DNA of 64,000 bases from Alienimonas californiensis. Its GTDB lineage: Bacteria > Planctomycetota > Planctomycetia > Planctomycetales > Planctomycetaceae. Location: positions 2,162,323-2,226,322 of the forward strand of contig NZ_CP036265.1 in the NCBI RefSeq assembly GCF_007743815.1. The letters run 5' to 3'. Positions 25,664 through 34,274 of the stretch are shown here, piece after piece (positions within the stretch are counted from its first letter, which is position 1; every line of letters begins with the position of its first letter). The notes beneath the pieces are model-generated. The model was not told where the DNA came from. It did no database searches and saw only the letters and a program-made list of their open reading frames with translations. The position numbers and the translations under genes were made by a program.

Positions 25664-27014
25664 AGATCGCCCGCGCCCGCCGGTCCGTCCACAACAACCG
25701 CCCGCAGGCCCACAGCACGATCAGGGTGCAGGCCGTGTGACCGCCGGCGCTGCGGACGACCTCGGCCGCCTCGTCGCCGATCAAGTCCTTCGCCGGCAGC
25801 GTGCCGAGGGCGAACAGCAGCACCGCGGCGAGGTCGTTCCACAGGTCTCGGGGATGCAGGACCAGCCGGGCGGCGATCACGGCGGCGCCGGGCAGCAGGA
25901 AGACGAAGTGCTGGGTGCTGCTCATCGGGGAGAGCAGCAGCATGCCGCCCAGCGTCAGGGCCAGTTCCGCCAGGCACCGCAGCCCCGGGGTGAGGCCGCC
26001 GGGCGGGGCGGCGTCGTCCTCGAACGGGTCGGCGGGGCGGTCCTGCTCCCGCGGGAGCCACGTGCACCAGGCCAGCCAGAGCAGCACGGCGGCGCCGGCG
26101 GCGAGGGTGATTCGCCGGCTCGTCTCCACCGGCAGGCGTCGCAGGGTGACGACGGCCCCGCCGCGCTCCAGCCGCTCGGCGGAGGGGTCGGAGGTCAGCC
26201 GGGCGATCGTGCCGGCGAGGCTCTGGTTCAGCGGGTTCCAGCGCTCCCAGGCGTGCTCCACGTCCGGCGCCCCCCCGGGCGTCACCGGCGCCACGAAGCG
26301 TTCCGCCCACGTTTTCACCCACGGACCGCGGTCCGGGTTGGAGGAGAGGGCGTCCGGGGCGAAGGTCGCGGCGGCGATCGTCAGCGCCATCGCCAGCAGC
26401 GCCGACCAGCGCCGTCGGAGCAGGAAGAACGCTGCCGCCAGCAGCGGCGTCGCCTTGAGCGCCGCCGCCAGCCCCGCCGCCACGCCCGCCCGGCTGTTCC
26501 GCCGCCGCGTCCAGCAGACGGCCGCCGTCGTCATCAGGGCCAACAAAATGAGGTCGTGCGACTGATACGCCAGCGGCGAGAGCGCGAACCGCCCCCCCAA
26601 CACGGCCGTCAGCCCGCCGCAGACCCACAGCCGACGGCGGGTTCGTCGGTCTTCTTCGTCCCCCTCGCCCCCCCCGTTCCCGTCGCCAGATAGGGCCGGC
26701 CGGACGGCCGCCCGCACGGCGAGCAGCACGCCGCCCAGCAGCGCCAGGTTCAGCCCCCACCACGCCGCCCGGCGGGCGTATTCGTTGAGAGGAACCAGCG
26801 GGAGCGTGACCAGCGCGAACGCCGGCGGATAGCTGAACGCCGGGTCGTCGGCCGAGTCGTAGATCGACTGTTCGGCCCACAGGTTCTCGGCGGCCCGCAT
26901 GTAGACGGGCAGTTCGCCCGGCTTATCGCGGACGGCGGCGATCACGACGCCCAGCAGCCCGCAGGCGAAGAGGCCCAGGGCGACCTTGAGAAGCGTGGGG
27001 CGGTCGATGGACAC
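25650..27014 (-). CDS. GT87/DUF2029-type membrane glycosyltransferase
   Basis: A 454-residue membrane protein with many helices, laid out like polyprenol-phosphate-dependent mannosyltransferases of the DUF2029 (GT87) family. Visible features include PGELPVYMRAAENLWAEQSIY (a first periplasmic loop with acidic residues), FSYPPAFALVTLPL (the family's YPP motif), AALKATPLLAAAFFLLRRRW (the K-x-x-P-L helix) and NQSLAGTIARL. These match the family pattern; donor and acceptor are unknown. GTG at 27014 (VSIDRPTLLKVALG) was chosen because longer forms would run through the 27022-27082 inverted repeat and overlap uppS. Its stop lies inside a dispersed repeat. Confidence 0.78.
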   Translation of the reverse strand: MSIDRPTLLKVALGLFACGLLGVVIAAVRDKPGELPVYMRAAENLWAEQSIYDSADDPAFSYPPAFALVTLPLVPLNEYARRAAWWGLNLALLGGVLLAVRAAVRPALSGDGNGGGEGDEEDRRTRRRLWVCGGLTAVLGGRFALSPLAYQSHDLILLALMTTAAVCWTRRRNSRAGVAAGLAAALKATPLLAAAFFLLRRRWSALLAMALTIAAATFAPDALSSNPDRGPWVKTWAERFVAPVTPGGAPDVEHAWERWNPLNQSLAGTIARLTSDPSAERLERGGAVVTLRRLPVETSRRITLAAGAAVLLWLAWCTWLPREQDRPADPFEDDAAPPGGLTPGLRCLAELALTLGGMLLLSPMSSTQHFVFLLPGAAVIAARLVLHPRDLWNDLAAVLLFALGTLPAKDLIGDEAAEVVRSAGGHTACTLIVLWACGRLLWTDRRARAISPLP

Positions 27015-27021
27015 GGGGGGA

Positions 27022-27082
27022 CGTCGCTGGCGGTTTCGCGGGGTCGGAGAACAGTCAGGCGCCCGCGAAACCGCAAGCGACG
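27022..27082. repeat. Inverted repeat with 21-base arms (GCAAGCG core)
   Basis: 27022-27042 (ending GGCGGTTTCGCGGG) matches the reverse complement of 27062-27082 at 20 of 21 positions. It lies between the divergent GT87-type and uppS starts. The same arm sequence recurs at 28978-29033. Confidence 0.75.
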
Positions 27083-27144
27083 GCCCATCCCGCTCGGGCC
27101 GCCGGTTTGCCGCGGTTCGCTCCGGCGGGCACACTTCGGGTCGC

Positions 27145-27966
27145 ATGTCCGCCCACGCCCCGCGCACCGCCGAACCTCGCGCCGTCGAACCGTACAGCGA
27201 CGCCGACCTCGCCCGGCTCGGCCTGCGGCGGGAGCGGTTGCCGGTGCATGTGGCGGCGATCATGGACGGCAACGGCCGCTGGGCCGTCGAACGCGGTCGG
27301 CCCCGGCACGAGGGCCACGCCGCCGGGGCTCAGACCGCCGATCGCATCGTCGAGGAATGCGCCAGGCTCGGGATCGAGCAGCTCACCCTGTACTGCTTCA
27401 GCCGGGAGAACTGGAAACGGCCGGCGGCGGAGTTCGAGTTCCTCATGGCCCTGCTGAAGCGGTACGCCGTCGAGCAGCGCCCCAACGTCCAGCGGCACGA
27501 CCTGCGGTTCGAAACGATCGGACGCAGAGACGGTCTGCCCGCCGACGTGATGGCGGAGGTCGACCGCACCATCGAACTGGCGAAGCCCAACCGCGGGATG
27601 CGGCTCTGTCTGGCGCTGGACTACGGCAGCCGGGACGAGATCACGCGGGCCGCCCGCAAAATTGCGGACGAAGTCGCCGCCGGCGGGCTCCGGCCGGAGG
27701 ACGTGACCGAAGACGCCCTCGCCGCCCGCCTCGACACCGCCGGCTGGCCGGACCCGGACCTCGTCCTGCGGACCGCCGGCGAATACCGGGTGAGCAACTT
27801 TCTCCTCTGGCAGATCAGCTACGCGGAGCTGTCCATCAGCGACAAGCCCTGGCCGGACTTCGGCCCGGAGGATCTGCACGCCGCCCTGCGGAGCTTCGCC
27901 GCCCGCGACCGCCGCTTCGGCGGCCTGAACGACCCGCCCGCTCCCCCGGCCGCGGCGGAAACCTGA
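27145..27966 (+). CDS. uppS: Isoprenyl transferase (undecaprenyl diphosphate synthase)
   Basis: Cis-prenyltransferase that adds isopentenyl units to farnesyl diphosphate to form undecaprenyl diphosphate, the carrier lipid for wall and surface glycan synthesis. The product is 273 residues. The catalytic Asp lies in AIMDGNGRWAVERG (Asp about 41), with LYCFSRENWKRP and the C-terminal DLVLRTAGEYRVSNFLLWQ (canonical RTSGE, here RTAGE) and YAEL. About 30 extra residues precede the usual start. It is coupled to cdsA by a one-base overlap (TGATG). Confidence 0.96.
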   Translation: MSAHAPRTAEPRAVEPYSDADLARLGLRRERLPVHVAAIMDGNGRWAVERGRPRHEGHAAGAQTADRIVEECARLGIEQLTLYCFSRENWKRPAAEFEFLMALLKRYAVEQRPNVQRHDLRFETIGRRDGLPADVMAEVDRTIELAKPNRGMRLCLALDYGSRDEITRAARKIADEVAAGGLRPEDVTEDALAARLDTAGWPDPDLVLRTAGEYRVSNFLLWQISYAELSISDKPWPDFGPEDLHAALRSFAARDRRFGGLNDPPAPPAAAET

Positions 27967-28952
27967 TGCCGGGACGACTGCTCTCCGCGGCGATTCTGAT
28001 CCCGGGGTTCCTGGGGCTCTGCTGGCTGGACCACCGGTCCGGGCCGACGGCGCCGGCGCTGTTCGTCGCCCTGTTGGCGATCGGCTGGACGGCGACCGCG
28101 GAACTGGTCCGCCTGTTCCCCCCGCCCGCCGCCCCCCCGGCGCCGGAGCCGGGCGACGAGGAGGACACCCCGGCCGACTACTGGGCTGACCCGAAGGCCG
28201 CCCGGCCGTCGCTGTTGGCGGCGGGGCTGGGGGTGACGTTCGCCCTGCTGGGGGCCTGGGCGCCGCACTGGTTCGTCCACGCCGACGACCCGACCCTGCC
28301 AGCGACGCTGTCGCCGACGAACGCCCTGACCGGGCTGGGCGGGGTGACCATCGGCGTCGCTGCGGGGCTGATCCTGGCCGCCGTCCGCCGGGTGCTGCGG
28401 TTCGACCGCCCCGGCGGCCACGCGGAGGGCCTCGCCGCGGAGGCCTTCGGCCTGCTGTACGTCGGCGGCCTGCTGGCCGTGACCGCTCAACTCCGCTGGG
28501 TCGGGGGACCGGACGGGGACGGATCGGCGGGCTACCTGGCGATCGGCAGCCTGATCGCGGCGGCGAAGTGCGGGGACACCGGCGCCTACTTCACCGGGCG
28601 TCTGCTGGGCAAACGCAAGCTGATCCCGCGGGTCTCCCCCGGCAAGACCTGGGCCGGCGCCGTGGGGGCGCTGTTCTGGGCGGCCGTGGGCACGACCTTA
28701 TGGCTGTGGCTCGCCGGGGAATCCTTTGGCCGGGGCGAGCTGGACTTCCTGCGGGCGGCGGTCTTCGGGGCCGCGGTGGGGCTGGCCGGGCTGTTCGGCG
28801 ATCTGGTGGAAAGCGTGCTGAAGCGAGACGCCGGCGTGAAGGACGCCGGCGCGCTGCTGCCGGGGATGGGCGGCGTATTGGACGTGCTCGATTCCCTGCT
28901 GCTCGCCGGCCCCGTCGCCGTGCTGCTGTGGAGCCTCTGGCCGCCGGCTTAG
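27966..28952 (+). CDS. cdsA: Phosphatidate cytidylyltransferase (CDP-diacylglycerol synthase)
   Basis: Membrane enzyme converting phosphatidic acid and CTP to CDP-diacylglycerol, the substrate of PgsA (19943). The product is 328 residues with about eight helices. GDTGAYFTGRLLGKRKLIPRV and SPGKTWAGAVGAL are typical. The family signature is readable as SVLKRDAGVKDAGALLPGMG, then GVLDVLD, but the usual His of the PGHGG core is Met and the Arg of DR is Val. The acidic residues that bind metal are kept. An extended loop with acidic and Pro residues follows the second helix. Overlaps uppS by one base. Confidence 0.93.
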   Translation: MPGRLLSAAILIPGFLGLCWLDHRSGPTAPALFVALLAIGWTATAELVRLFPPPAAPPAPEPGDEEDTPADYWADPKAARPSLLAAGLGVTFALLGAWAPHWFVHADDPTLPATLSPTNALTGLGGVTIGVAAGLILAAVRRVLRFDRPGGHAEGLAAEAFGLLYVGGLLAVTAQLRWVGGPDGDGSAGYLAIGSLIAAAKCGDTGAYFTGRLLGKRKLIPRVSPGKTWAGAVGALFWAAVGTTLWLWLAGESFGRGELDFLRAAVFGAAVGLAGLFGDLVESVLKRDAGVKDAGALLPGMGGVLDVLDSLLLAGPVAVLLWSLWPPA

Positions 28953-28977
28953 GAGCGATCGCACCGGGGACGCCACT

Positions 28978-29033
28978 CGCTTGCGGTTTCGCGGGTGACG
29001 ACCGCTTTTCTCGGCCCCGCGAAACCGCAAGCG
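28978..29033. repeat. Hairpin with 18-bp perfect arms (GCAAGCG core)
   Basis: CGCTTGCGGTTTCGCGGG (28978-28995) pairs exactly with 29016-29033. It lies between the convergent cdsA and autotransporter stops. It is a second copy of the arm found at 27022-27082. Confidence 0.8.
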
Positions 29034-29049
29034 GTCGGCGAATCCTGAT

Positions 29050-31482
29050 TCAGTAGCAGACTTCCAGCCGCACCCCGCCGGCGTGTTCGACGCTGCTTTC
29101 GGTCAGGCCGGCCCGATAGTCGGTGACGACCGTCACCGGTCCGTCGCCGAGCACCACGCCGGGGCCGAGGATCAGCCGGTCCCGGCCGAAGTCCGTGCCG
29201 CGAGCGGTGAAGGCGGGGCTGACGGTTCCCGCGGGGTTGGCGAAAGCGGCGTCCACGTCGCCGACGGAGGACGCGTTCAGGTCGCGTTCGTAGAAGGCCG
29301 AGAGCGTGGCGGTCGCCGGCAGCCTGGTCGGCAGGGCGGCGCCGGAGTGGAACCCCAGCCGCGCCCGCAGTGCGGAGAGGGTCGACGTCTCCACCGCCAA
29401 CGCCGCCGGGCCGCCGCTCTCCGTGAAGTCGTCCAGCCGGGCCGTGACGTACCGCAGGCCCAACGCCGGGACGAAGTAGGCCGACCGATCGCCCAGCCGC
29501 CGGCCGGCTTCCAGTTCGGTGGCGCTGGTGCGGCTATCGAACTGGCCGGCGACCGGGTCGAGACCGGCGTCGAAGCCGCGGCGGCTCTCCGCGTCGCCGA
29601 AGGCGACTTGGTTCTGGGTGCGGAAGTAGAGGGCGCCGAGGTCCGTCCGTGTCCAGAGGCCGACGCGGTGCACGTCCGCGGTGAGGGAGCTGTCGGCGCC
29701 GGGCACGCGGGTCGTGCTGTTTTCGTAGCCGTAGAACAGACCGGCGGAGAACGTCTCGTCGAAGCAGCGGTTTAGCCCCAGCGCCGTGCCGCCCAACCCG
29801 GTTTCGACGCCGCGGGCGTTGCCGTCGCCGTTGACCCGACCGCCGGCGCCGTAGCCGGCCATCCAGCCGGTCAGGCCGACGTGCGCCGTGCCGCAGTTCG
29901 CGCAGCTCCACGGGGGGCCGAACGCCTGGGCGGAGACGAGGTCGAAGAACCGCAGCGCGTCGTTCGCCTGGCTGGTGAGATAGGAGCCGTACAACTCCCC
30001 GGAGAGGTCCGACAGCAGGTTCCGCTGGGCCGCTTCGTTCGGGGCGCCGTTGAAGGCGGCGATCAGCGGGCCCGAGCCGAGACCGTTCAATGCGGCGCCG
30101 ACGGCGCGCTGGTTGACCGAACCGCCCAGCTCCGCGACCGCCGCCGGGGTGACGGCGGAGGTGACGATCAGCCGGTAGTCCCCGCTGGCTCCGGAGGTGA
30201 AGGCGGAGTCGAAGCCCACACCGACGACGTCGCTGACGACGTTGAACGCCTGATTGACGACCAGGTTGTCGGCGGTGAGGAACGTGTATTCCGTGCCGCC
30301 GACGAAGGTCCCCGCGCCCCACCGCTGGGCGACGACGGTCCCGCCGTCGATCGTGGCGGTCCCGGTGACGGCGACGAGGTCGTTGTCCGTGCCGGCGACG
30401 GGGGCGGTCGTGGGGACGAGTTCGATTTCCAGCCGGGTGGCGGCGTTCGTCGTGACGCCGGCGAGGAAGGTCATCGTGCCGGGGCTGTTGCCGGGGGCGA
30501 CGGTTCCCAGCAGCCAGGGTGTGGCAGTGTCGAACGTGCCGGAGCCGCTCAGCACGGCGCCCGGATCCAGGGTGAACGCCGCCCCGGCGTCGAGGTCGAG
30601 CCTCCCGTCCATGTGCAGTCGGTCGGTGACGCGGAGGGCGTTTCCGCCTCCGAGCACCCAGACGGTTCCGCCGGACACAAGCAATTCGCCGATCGTCGCG
30701 CTCCCCCCGTTCGCCACGGTCAGCGAACCGCCGGATTGCTGGTACACGTCCGCGTCCAGCGTCCCGGCGACGCCCGTGGTCCCGCCGGTTTGGACGTAGG
30801 TCGCGGCCTCCAGCGAGCCGTAGATAAAGACGTTTTTTGACGCCGTGACCGTATTCGCCCTCACGGCGCCCGTGCGATTCTGTGACGTACCGACGTTGAA
30901 GGTCGAGGAGGCATGATGGGTGACTGTCTCGGCGTCGAGCGTCCCGAACACGTCTGCCTGCCCGAGGCCGGAGATCGCGAACGTGCCGACCTTCAGCGAG
31001 CCGCCCGCGTTCACGTCGAGGGCTCCCCCGGAAAGGGCGTAGTCCGCCAGCGTGGTGACCGTCGGTCCGGCGGCCCCGTCGGTGTAGCTGAAAGCGGTCT
31101 CGGCAGACCCGTTGAACACGGTCGTCCCGCTGGTCTGGGAGACGCCGGCGAGGGCGGCACTCGCGCCGGCCTCGATCTCGAAAACGCCGCCGCTGACGGT
31201 GGTGCCGAGCGCCTCCGCGAAGGTCGTGGGGGCGGCGGTGCGGCTCGGGCCGGTGACCAGCAGGTCCAGGCCCAGCGGGTTACCCCCGGTCACGGCGTAG
31301 GCGTCCGTGACCGTCTTCCCGGCAGAGATCGTTAACGCGGAGTGCGTCTCCTGCCCCGGCGCCGCGGGCGCCGCGAGCGCCAGGGCGGCGCAAGCGATCC
31401 CGGCCGGGCCGCCCGCCCGCCGACGGCCGAACGCCGTCGGGCCAACGTCGAAGCGGCGGGAGGCGGCGAAGAGAAAACGCAT
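29050..31482 (-). CDS. Autotransporter (type Va) with outer-membrane beta-barrel
   Basis: An 810-residue secreted protein. The signal sequence has a long n-region and hydrophobic core ACAALALAAPAAP (about 31-43). The passenger (about 45-540) consists of short Gly/Thr/Ser-rich beta repeats, with VAPGNSPGTMTFLAG marking an autotransporter-associated passenger segment. The C-terminal 250 residues alternate polar and hydrophobic residues as in a 12-stranded barrel (GLFYGYENSTTRV, ALYFRTQNQVAFGD, FVPALGLRYVTARL) and end in LEVCY, with an aromatic last residue as in barrel sorting signals. Two nearby Cys (CANC) in the linker are unusual. A role in adhesion or surface display is inference. Confidence 0.85.
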   Translation of the reverse strand: MRFLFAASRRFDVGPTAFGRRRAGGPAGIACAALALAAPAAPGQETHSALTISAGKTVTDAYAVTGGNPLGLDLLVTGPSRTAAPTTFAEALGTTVSGGVFEIEAGASAALAGVSQTSGTTVFNGSAETAFSYTDGAAGPTVTTLADYALSGGALDVNAGGSLKVGTFAISGLGQADVFGTLDAETVTHHASSTFNVGTSQNRTGAVRANTVTASKNVFIYGSLEAATYVQTGGTTGVAGTLDADVYQQSGGSLTVANGGSATIGELLVSGGTVWVLGGGNALRVTDRLHMDGRLDLDAGAAFTLDPGAVLSGSGTFDTATPWLLGTVAPGNSPGTMTFLAGVTTNAATRLEIELVPTTAPVAGTDNDLVAVTGTATIDGGTVVAQRWGAGTFVGGTEYTFLTADNLVVNQAFNVVSDVVGVGFDSAFTSGASGDYRLIVTSAVTPAAVAELGGSVNQRAVGAALNGLGSGPLIAAFNGAPNEAAQRNLLSDLSGELYGSYLTSQANDALRFFDLVSAQAFGPPWSCANCGTAHVGLTGWMAGYGAGGRVNGDGNARGVETGLGGTALGLNRCFDETFSAGLFYGYENSTTRVPGADSSLTADVHRVGLWTRTDLGALYFRTQNQVAFGDAESRRGFDAGLDPVAGQFDSRTSATELEAGRRLGDRSAYFVPALGLRYVTARLDDFTESGGPAALAVETSTLSALRARLGFHSGAALPTRLPATATLSAFYERDLNASSVGDVDAAFANPAGTVSPAFTARGTDFGRDRLILGPGVVLGDGPVTVVTDYRAGLTESSVEHAGGVRLEVCY

Positions 31483-31660
31483 GCGTCGTCCTTGACGTGC
31501 TGAACGGGGGCCCGGCGATCCCTATCGACCCCCGCCTCGCGCCAATCCGTCCCGCCGCGCAGAGCCGCCATAATCCCGACAACCGGATCGTTTTGACAGG
31601 ACGAGACCAGCGACGCGGAGCCGCGCAGCGGGCGGCCCGCGGACCGCACTCGCTCGTGCG

Positions 31661-32071
31661 TCACTCCGTTTTCAGATGTCCCGCGGAGGTCTGGAACACC
31701 CGCTTGCGGCGCTGGGCGATCTCCGGGCTCCTCGACGCCGCCTCCTCCAGGTCCGCCAGGTTCGCGGCGCACACGCGGCAGCCGACTTCGCGGATGTGGA
31801 ACAGGGCGTAGCGTTCGACCTCCGGGTCCAGGGCGCCCAGCAACAGGGCGCCGAGTTCGTCGCGGGTCGGGCAGCTCAGCCGGGCCTCCCGCCAGATCGC
31901 CCCCACGCTGCGACCCTCCTCCGCCCCGGCGGCGACCGCGGCCAGCCGGCGGCGGAGGCCCTGTCCGTCAGAACTCCGGTCGTCCCGCAGGGCCTGTTCG
32001 ATCTCCGAACTGCGGCCGACCGGCAACTGCTCCCGCAGGTAGGCGGACAGGTCGTCGTCGGAGAAGCTCAC
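31661..32071 (-). CDS. Small protein with Cys/His cluster, possible zinc-finger regulator
   Basis: A 136-residue protein. It begins SFSDDDLSAYLREQLP and continues with CPTRDELGALLLGALD and HIREVGCRVCAANLADLEEA, where one His and two Cys (H-x5-C-x2-C) resemble the zinc motif of anti-sigma factors (zf-HC2 type). It has no membrane helix. GTG at 32071 begins the ordered part; an ATG at 32146 would add a Pro-rich head. Its role is not established. No sigma gene is adjacent, but the transketolase genes are divergent from it. Confidence 0.6.
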   Translation of the reverse strand: MSFSDDDLSAYLREQLPVGRSSEIEQALRDDRSSDGQGLRRRLAAVAAGAEEGRSVGAIWREARLSCPTRDELGALLLGALDPEVERYALFHIREVGCRVCAANLADLEEAASRSPEIAQRRKRVFQTSAGHLKTE

Positions 32072-32286
32072 GGCGCGGGGCGGTCCGGGGGGAGGGGGCG
32101 GTCCGGGGGGCGGTGCGTTGCGGGGCCGGCGGGGCGCTTCTAGCATACCCGACCGCGGGGCCGCCCCGCCCCCTCGGGGGTCGCCCCGTCTTCTCGCCCC
32201 GGCGAACGCTCCGTCCCGGCGACCTCCTCGCCCGGTCGACGTCGCTCGCCGATCGTTTTCCGTTGTCCCGAACCGAGTCTGCGCCC

Positions 32287-33135
32287 GTGGCCCTCGAAGC
32301 CGTCTCCCTCGATTCCGACGGCCTGAAGGCCAAGGCCAAGCGGATCCGGGAACTGATCATCAAGATCACCACCGAGGCCGGCAGCGGGCACCCCTCCAGC
32401 AGCCTGAGCGCCACGGAGGTCGTCACCGCCCTGCACTTCGGCGGCTTCCTGAAGCTCGATCCCAAGAGCCCCCGCGACCCCGGCCGGGACCGCTTCATCC
32501 TCTCGAAGGGGCACGCCGTCCCGGTGCTGTACGCCGCCCTGTGCGAGCGCGGCTACTTCACCGAGGAGCAGATCATGACGCTCCGCAAGTTGGGCAGCCC
32601 CTTCGAGGGCCACCCCAACGCCGCCAAGCTGCCGGGGATGGAAGCCAGCACCGGCTCGCTGGGGCAGGGGCTCTCCATCGGCCTGGGCATGGCCCTGGGC
32701 ATGAAGGCCGACAAGACCGACGGCCACGTCTACGTGCTGATGGGCGACGGCGAGATCGACGAGGGTCAGGTCTGGGAGGCGATGGCCGCCGCGGACAAGT
32801 ACAAGTGCGGCAACCTGATCGGGATCATCGACGTCAACGGCTACCAGCAGACCGGCGCCACCGACGCGGTGCTGGACATGGGCCCGTTGGCCAAGAAGTG
32901 CGAGGCCTTCGGCTGGCACACCCTGGAGATCCAGGGCAACGACATGAACGAGGTGATGGACGCCTTGAAGAAGGCCAAGGCCGAGACCGGCAAGCCGACC
33001 TGCATCGTCTCCCACACCAAGAAGGGCGCCGGCATCCTGCCCCTGATGGAGAAGTGGGGCGACACCAACATGCACGGCCAGCCGCTGTCCGCGGACAAGG
33101 CGAAGGAAGCCCTCGAATATCTCTCGAAGGCGTGA
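32287..33135 (+). CDS. Transketolase, N-terminal (thiamine diphosphate-binding) subunit
   Basis: One half of a split transketolase, which moves two-carbon units between sugar phosphates in the pentose phosphate cycle. The product is 282 residues. It shows GSGHPSSSLSATEVV, LSKGHAVPVLYAAL, GSLGQGLSIGLGMALG and the thiamine diphosphate and metal motif MGDGEIDEGQVWEA with NLIGIIDVNG. GTG at 32287 gives the normal N-terminus. The partner subunit starts 78 bases downstream, with a 32-bp palindrome between the two genes. Confidence 0.93.
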   Translation: MALEAVSLDSDGLKAKAKRIRELIIKITTEAGSGHPSSSLSATEVVTALHFGGFLKLDPKSPRDPGRDRFILSKGHAVPVLYAALCERGYFTEEQIMTLRKLGSPFEGHPNAAKLPGMEASTGSLGQGLSIGLGMALGMKADKTDGHVYVLMGDGEIDEGQVWEAMAAADKYKCGNLIGIIDVNGYQQTGATDAVLDMGPLAKKCEAFGWHTLEIQGNDMNEVMDALKKAKAETGKPTCIVSHTKKGAGILPLMEKWGDTNMHGQPLSADKAKEALEYLSKA

Positions 33136-33140
33136 CGCCG

Positions 33141-33172
33141 TAACGCAGAGGCCCCGCGGGGCCTCTGCGTTA
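33141..33172. repeat. TAACGC-type 32-bp perfect palindrome, between transketolase subunits
   Basis: TAACGCAGAGGCCCCG and its exact reverse complement with no loop. It starts 5 bases after the first subunit's stop and ends 41 bases before the second subunit's ATG. It could set the ratio of the two subunits by shaping the mRNA. Confidence 0.88.
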
Positions 33173-33213
33173 TCCCTCCCCCTCCCCGCACAGCTTTCTC
33201 CCGCACGCTTCCG

Positions 33214-34185
33214 ATGGCCTCCGCGACCGACGACCGCTCCGTTTCCACCACCCGCCCGATGGGCGACGCCACCCGCGACGCCTTCGGCCGCGCCCTCGAA
33301 GCCCTGGGTGCCGACTTCCCCGAAGTCGTCGTGGTCGACGGCGACGTGGGCAACTCCACCCGCACCGAGTGGTTCGCCCTGAAGTACCCGGATCGGGCCT
33401 ACAACGTCGGCATCGCCGAGGCGAACATGGTCGGCGTCGCCGGCGGGTTGGCGTCGATGGGCAAGACGGCCGTCACCGCCTCCTTCGCCTGCTTCCTGCT
33501 GAACAACGCCTTCGACCAGATTCGGATGGCCGTCGCCTATCCGAAGCAGAACGTCAAGTTGGTCGGCACCCACGCCGGCATCTCCATCGGCGAAGACGGC
33601 GCCTCCCAGATGGGCGTCGAAGACGTCGGCCTGGCCTGCAGCCTGCCGGGCGTGACCGTGATCGTCACCTCCGACGGCCAGCAGACCCGCGCCGCCACCA
33701 AGGCGATGCTGGAGCACAAGGGCCCCGTCTACCTGCGGCTCGGCCGGCCCAAGGCCCCGGTGATCTACGAAGAGGGCGCCGAGTTCGAGATCGGCAAGTC
33801 GATCCGCCTGCGGGAAGGCGGCGACTACACGATCGTCGCCAACGGCATGATGGTCTCCATGGCCCTCGACGCCGCCGACGTGCTCGCCAAAGAGGGCATC
33901 GACTGCCGCGTCGTCGACATGCACACCGTCAGCCCGCTGGACGAGCAGGCCCTGACCGACGCCGCCTCCGAAACCGGCGGGATCGTCGTCGCCGAGGAGC
34001 ACCTCGCCCAGGGCGGGCTCGGCTCCCGCGTGGCCCAGTTCCTCTCCGCCACGATCCCGACGCGCATGGCGTTCGTGAACATCGGCGACACCTACGGGGA
34101 GAGCGGCGACCCCGCCGGCCTGCTCGAGAAGTACGGCCTGACCTCGGAGAAGGTCGCCGACGCCGTCCGCTCCCTCCGCGGCTGA
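33214..34185 (+). CDS. Transketolase, C-terminal subunit
   Basis: Second half of the split transketolase (323 residues), holding the pyrimidine-binding and C-terminal domains. It shows VVVDGDVGNSTRTEWF, NVGIAEANMVGVAGGLA (the Glu that activates thiamine diphosphate), THAGISIGEDGASQMGVED and RLGRPKAPVIYEE. The C-terminal domain ends with GIVVAEEHLAQGGLGSRVAQ. The ATG at 33214 follows the palindrome. Split transketolases are known in archaea and some bacteria. Confidence 0.93.
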   Translation: MASATDDRSVSTTRPMGDATRDAFGRALEALGADFPEVVVVDGDVGNSTRTEWFALKYPDRAYNVGIAEANMVGVAGGLASMGKTAVTASFACFLLNNAFDQIRMAVAYPKQNVKLVGTHAGISIGEDGASQMGVEDVGLACSLPGVTVIVTSDGQQTRAATKAMLEHKGPVYLRLGRPKAPVIYEEGAEFEIGKSIRLREGGDYTIVANGMMVSMALDAADVLAKEGIDCRVVDMHTVSPLDEQALTDAASETGGIVVAEEHLAQGGLGSRVAQFLSATIPTRMAFVNIGDTYGESGDPAGLLEKYGLTSEKVADAVRSLRG

Positions 34186-34274
34186 GCGGCCCGCCGCGGC
34201 TTTCAAGGGCGGATCGCCCACCCGGTCCGCCCCGCTGTGACCCTCACGCCGCATAGGTTCCGCCGGCTCCCGTC

